Shown piece by piece: positions 61,885-64,000 of a stretch of DNA of 64,000 nucleotides. The position numbers and the translations under genes are program-made. Source of the stretch: Sipunculus nudus (lineage: Eukaryota > Annelida > Sipuncula > Golfingiida > Sipunculidae); contig CM049316.1 in NCBI GenBank assembly GCA_026874595.1, positions 35,659,339-35,723,338 of the forward strand. The letters run 5' to 3'. Within the stretch, counting starts at the first letter, position 1; every line of letters begins with the position of its first letter. The notes under the pieces are model-generated. The model was not told the DNA's origin and made no database searches. It saw only the letters and a program-made list of their open reading frames with translations.

Positions 61885-62410
61885 AACAAGAGCACCACAA
61901 ACAAGCATAATAAGCCCCTCATCCATCTGGTGACCTCTGAACTCACTGAATAAGTGTGAATTTCGATGACAAGGTAACTATGTGAAAAACTCATGGTAAA
62001 AATATATGATGAGTTTCATGAAAATCCATAGGAATTTTGGAAAGTCACTAAGGTGCCGCCAAAGTGTGGTGACCTCTGACCTTATTAAATATGCATGGAT
62101 TTTGCTGGAAATCGAACTTGAGCGAGATATATAAATGATTAATATTTCTGATGAGTTTTATCAAAATCCTTCATATTCTTCATAAGTTATCACAGCAAAA
62201 CAAAAAAGAAGCCTAGTGACCAGTGACCTTATTAAATAAACGTGGATGTTGCCCATAATCTATTGGTTAGTAATTATGGTGAGTTTAGTGAAAATCCATC
62301 AAAATCCGGGTAAGTTATTTCAGAGTCACTAAGAGTTAACTGACAGACTGAATGATGGATTGGTGGTATACCATAAAACTCCCGTCATATAACGGGCGTA
62401 TAAAAAGGTA
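61885..62410 (+). mobile_element. Tandem TGACCTCTGACCT element, copy 3, with clean terminal hairpin
   Basis: It starts TTAAACAAGAGCACCACAAA, matching TTAAACAAAAGCACCGCAAA at the start of the 29.3-kb copy. Units are anchored at 61931, 62070 and 62217 (spacings 139 and 147). The end reads TATACCATAAAACT, then the perfect hairpin CCCGT (62381-62385), loop CATATA, ACGGG (62392-62396), then CGTATAAAAA. Block order and both ends agree with the 29.3-kb copy, so the element boundaries (about 520-550 bp) are well supported. No coding capacity. Confidence 0.8.
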
Positions 62411-62422
62411 CAAGCTGGAATA

Positions 62423-62520
62423 TACTGTAGTTGGCCTCATATTCGCAGGTTAAAATTTTCACGATATTCGCTTTCTCAATTTTTCAAGAGGGTTCAATTT
62501 TGGCAATTTCACCTTAAAGT
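62423..62520 (+). repeat. Short dispersed repeat related to 1655-1741
   Basis: TACTGTAGTTGGCCTCATAT and TTCGCAGGTTAAAATTTTCA with further TATTCGC and TTTCAAGAGGGTTCAATTTT. It shares TACTGT.G..GGCC and TTCGC/TTGCGAGG-type words with the copy at 1655. It lies immediately right of the tandem element. Confidence 0.4.
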
Positions 62521-64000
62521 AATGTACACAGATTATAGTCATTAATATTAGAAATATTAAATATGCAAAATTATTTTAACAATCTGACAAGTCCAAAGAG
62601 AACATTGAATGATTTGGAATTCTTGTTCATTATTGGCAAATAATATAAAGGATCATCTTATAATATCAATCAGTGACATACAGATAATATAAAAAATCAG
62701 AAACTTATTATTTTTGTTATCCACTTTGCCTTTTAACAGTTCATGCATGGATAACAAACATAAAATGCCAGTGATGCTACAGGTTTACTGTTCTCCTGCA
62801 TATGCAGACAGGGCGCATTATTTACAAAGGATTTGTTTTTCACAAGAATTTCTCTTTCATGAATATTGTGAATTTAAAACCCTTTACAAACAAAAGGGCA
62901 AACAACAAATGTTGTTCCAGAAAAAGTCAGTTCTTTTGCTCTGGCTTGATTGTTCAAATATTATTTAGGCATACCATTCCCTACTGCCATGGAAACAGAT
63001 TTCATGATACATTATTTTTATCATTACTTACAAATATACTGTCTTTTTTAAATATTTTGACTCAACAAATTTCTACCATGGTCCAGATCAAGCAGCATTC
63101 TTCTTTCAAGATGTCCTTACTTTTTAACACTGTGCACGACAAGTGAGTAACAACATAAAAACCCATGGGACTGAAGGGAAAACTATTTTCAGGTTAGACT
63201 TTACTGAGAAGCTCTCCGTAAACTGTAAACCGGCACCAAAGAAAAGATATGACCCAAAGCTACCACCAACATTTCAACAGTAAAAAAAAAACACAATAAA
63301 ATATCCTTCAGTAAAAATTGAAAAAAAATGTCATGAACCACGAATAATGCTTCGGAAATGGGGTTTTATACAAGTCTGACCCTGATAACATCGTAAATAC
63401 GGCAAGGCCTTTCTTTCTTTCCTTATACATCAGACCCTGAAGCTTTTCATTACAGTTTCTATGAGACAACAATAGGGATGATCCAACATTTAAGTAGAAA
63501 AACTAGCGTGAAGGATACCCAAACCAGCTTTTCGTTCAGGTATCAAAATCAAATTCAGTTCCAGATGCCATCCTGTACAGCTTACGACCCTGAGAAATGT
63601 CAGGATCAATACAAAAATGCTCGCAGGAAAATCTGAAAATATAAGACACAAGCAGGAGTCTTTATATATGTTTTATCAATAGCTGGCTTGATGTTTCATG
63701 TTTGCCTTGTTCTTCATCAGCCATTAGTAATAACAGCTGGCTTGTTATGTAGGAAGAAGGTTCTGCCATTACTGATAATGCATTTTTAAAAGATGTTGTC
63801 AGAGACAACAAACTCCTGCCAGGAGTCACATAATGCTGGAGGGTGTACACTGCTGTCACAAGTCAACAACCCTTTCCCAGGCAACCCCCAGAACAAAGCG
63901 TCAAGTAATAATAACCAATATCATTATTCAAATGAAACAGCCTTTTGCTGCACTGAGAAAGTATCCTTTGAATTACCCTTACGAAAATGGAAAGTACTCA
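62521..64000. other. Right end of the window, nothing recognised
   Basis: AT-rich sequence. Open frames of 65, 84 and 114 codons overlap each other and show no recognisable domain. No KCC first exon with a phase-1 donor was identified on the minus strand. Confidence 0.5.

Overview
The window looks like an AT-rich animal genome, most likely a mollusc and plausibly a bivalve. The evidence is three spliced exons with GT/AG borders, very long introns, no prokaryote-style coding density, tRNA-derived SINEs, MITE-like DNA transposon remnants, and many mollusc-type tandem-repeat elements. Those elements have ~145-bp units rich in TGACCT, a tetranucleotide GACA/GACGGA-like stretch and a terminal hairpin followed by TAAAA. 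The taxonomic call is an inference from repeat style and family memory; no search was possible.

The only gene recognised is a K-Cl cotransporter (KCC; SLC12A4-7 class) on the minus strand. Three consecutive exons are visible in transcription order: 55875..55784 (cytoplasmic N-terminus ending in ALYE), 12041..11928 (EEFKYRP...LANY...KPK) and 7181..7032 (first transmembrane region, [16 protein letters not shown]...ICCCT). They join in frame (a phase-1 entry, then two phase-0 joints). The two complete introns are 43,742 and 4,746 bp. The exon(s) upstream of 55875 and everything after the first transmembrane region lie outside the window or were not recognised.

Everything else is intronic or flanking repeat-rich DNA. 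From left to right: 1-7031 is the downstream intron. 7182-11927 is the short intron, with a foldback element (9.5-9.95 kb) and a GAGTCC-rich DNA element (10.9-11.8 kb). A 47-bp minisatellite (12.2-12.4 kb) lies just upstream of the middle exon's acceptor. The giant intron (12-55.8 kb) carries a minus-strand SINE (17.1 kb), tandem TGACCT elements (17.5-19.1, 29.1-29.9, 32.1-34.0, 38.5-39.1 and 47.0-47.9 kb), two related SINEs (25.2 and 41.8 kb), a hAT-like element with a near-perfect 8-bp target-site duplication (34.06-34.62 kb), a further SINE (46.7 kb) and several microsatellites. Right of 55876 there is a further tandem element (61.9-62.4 kb) and otherwise unrecognised sequence.

The most interesting signal is the tandem-element superfamily. 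Families differing in sequence share a ~140-147 bp repeat period, a terminal hairpin, and dense nuclear-receptor half-sites. The half-sites include five exact DR1 motifs, TCAAGGTCA monomer sites and an everted pair, all inside the introns or flank of a cotransporter gene. Small open reading frames elsewhere show no recognisable domain and were not annotated as genes.
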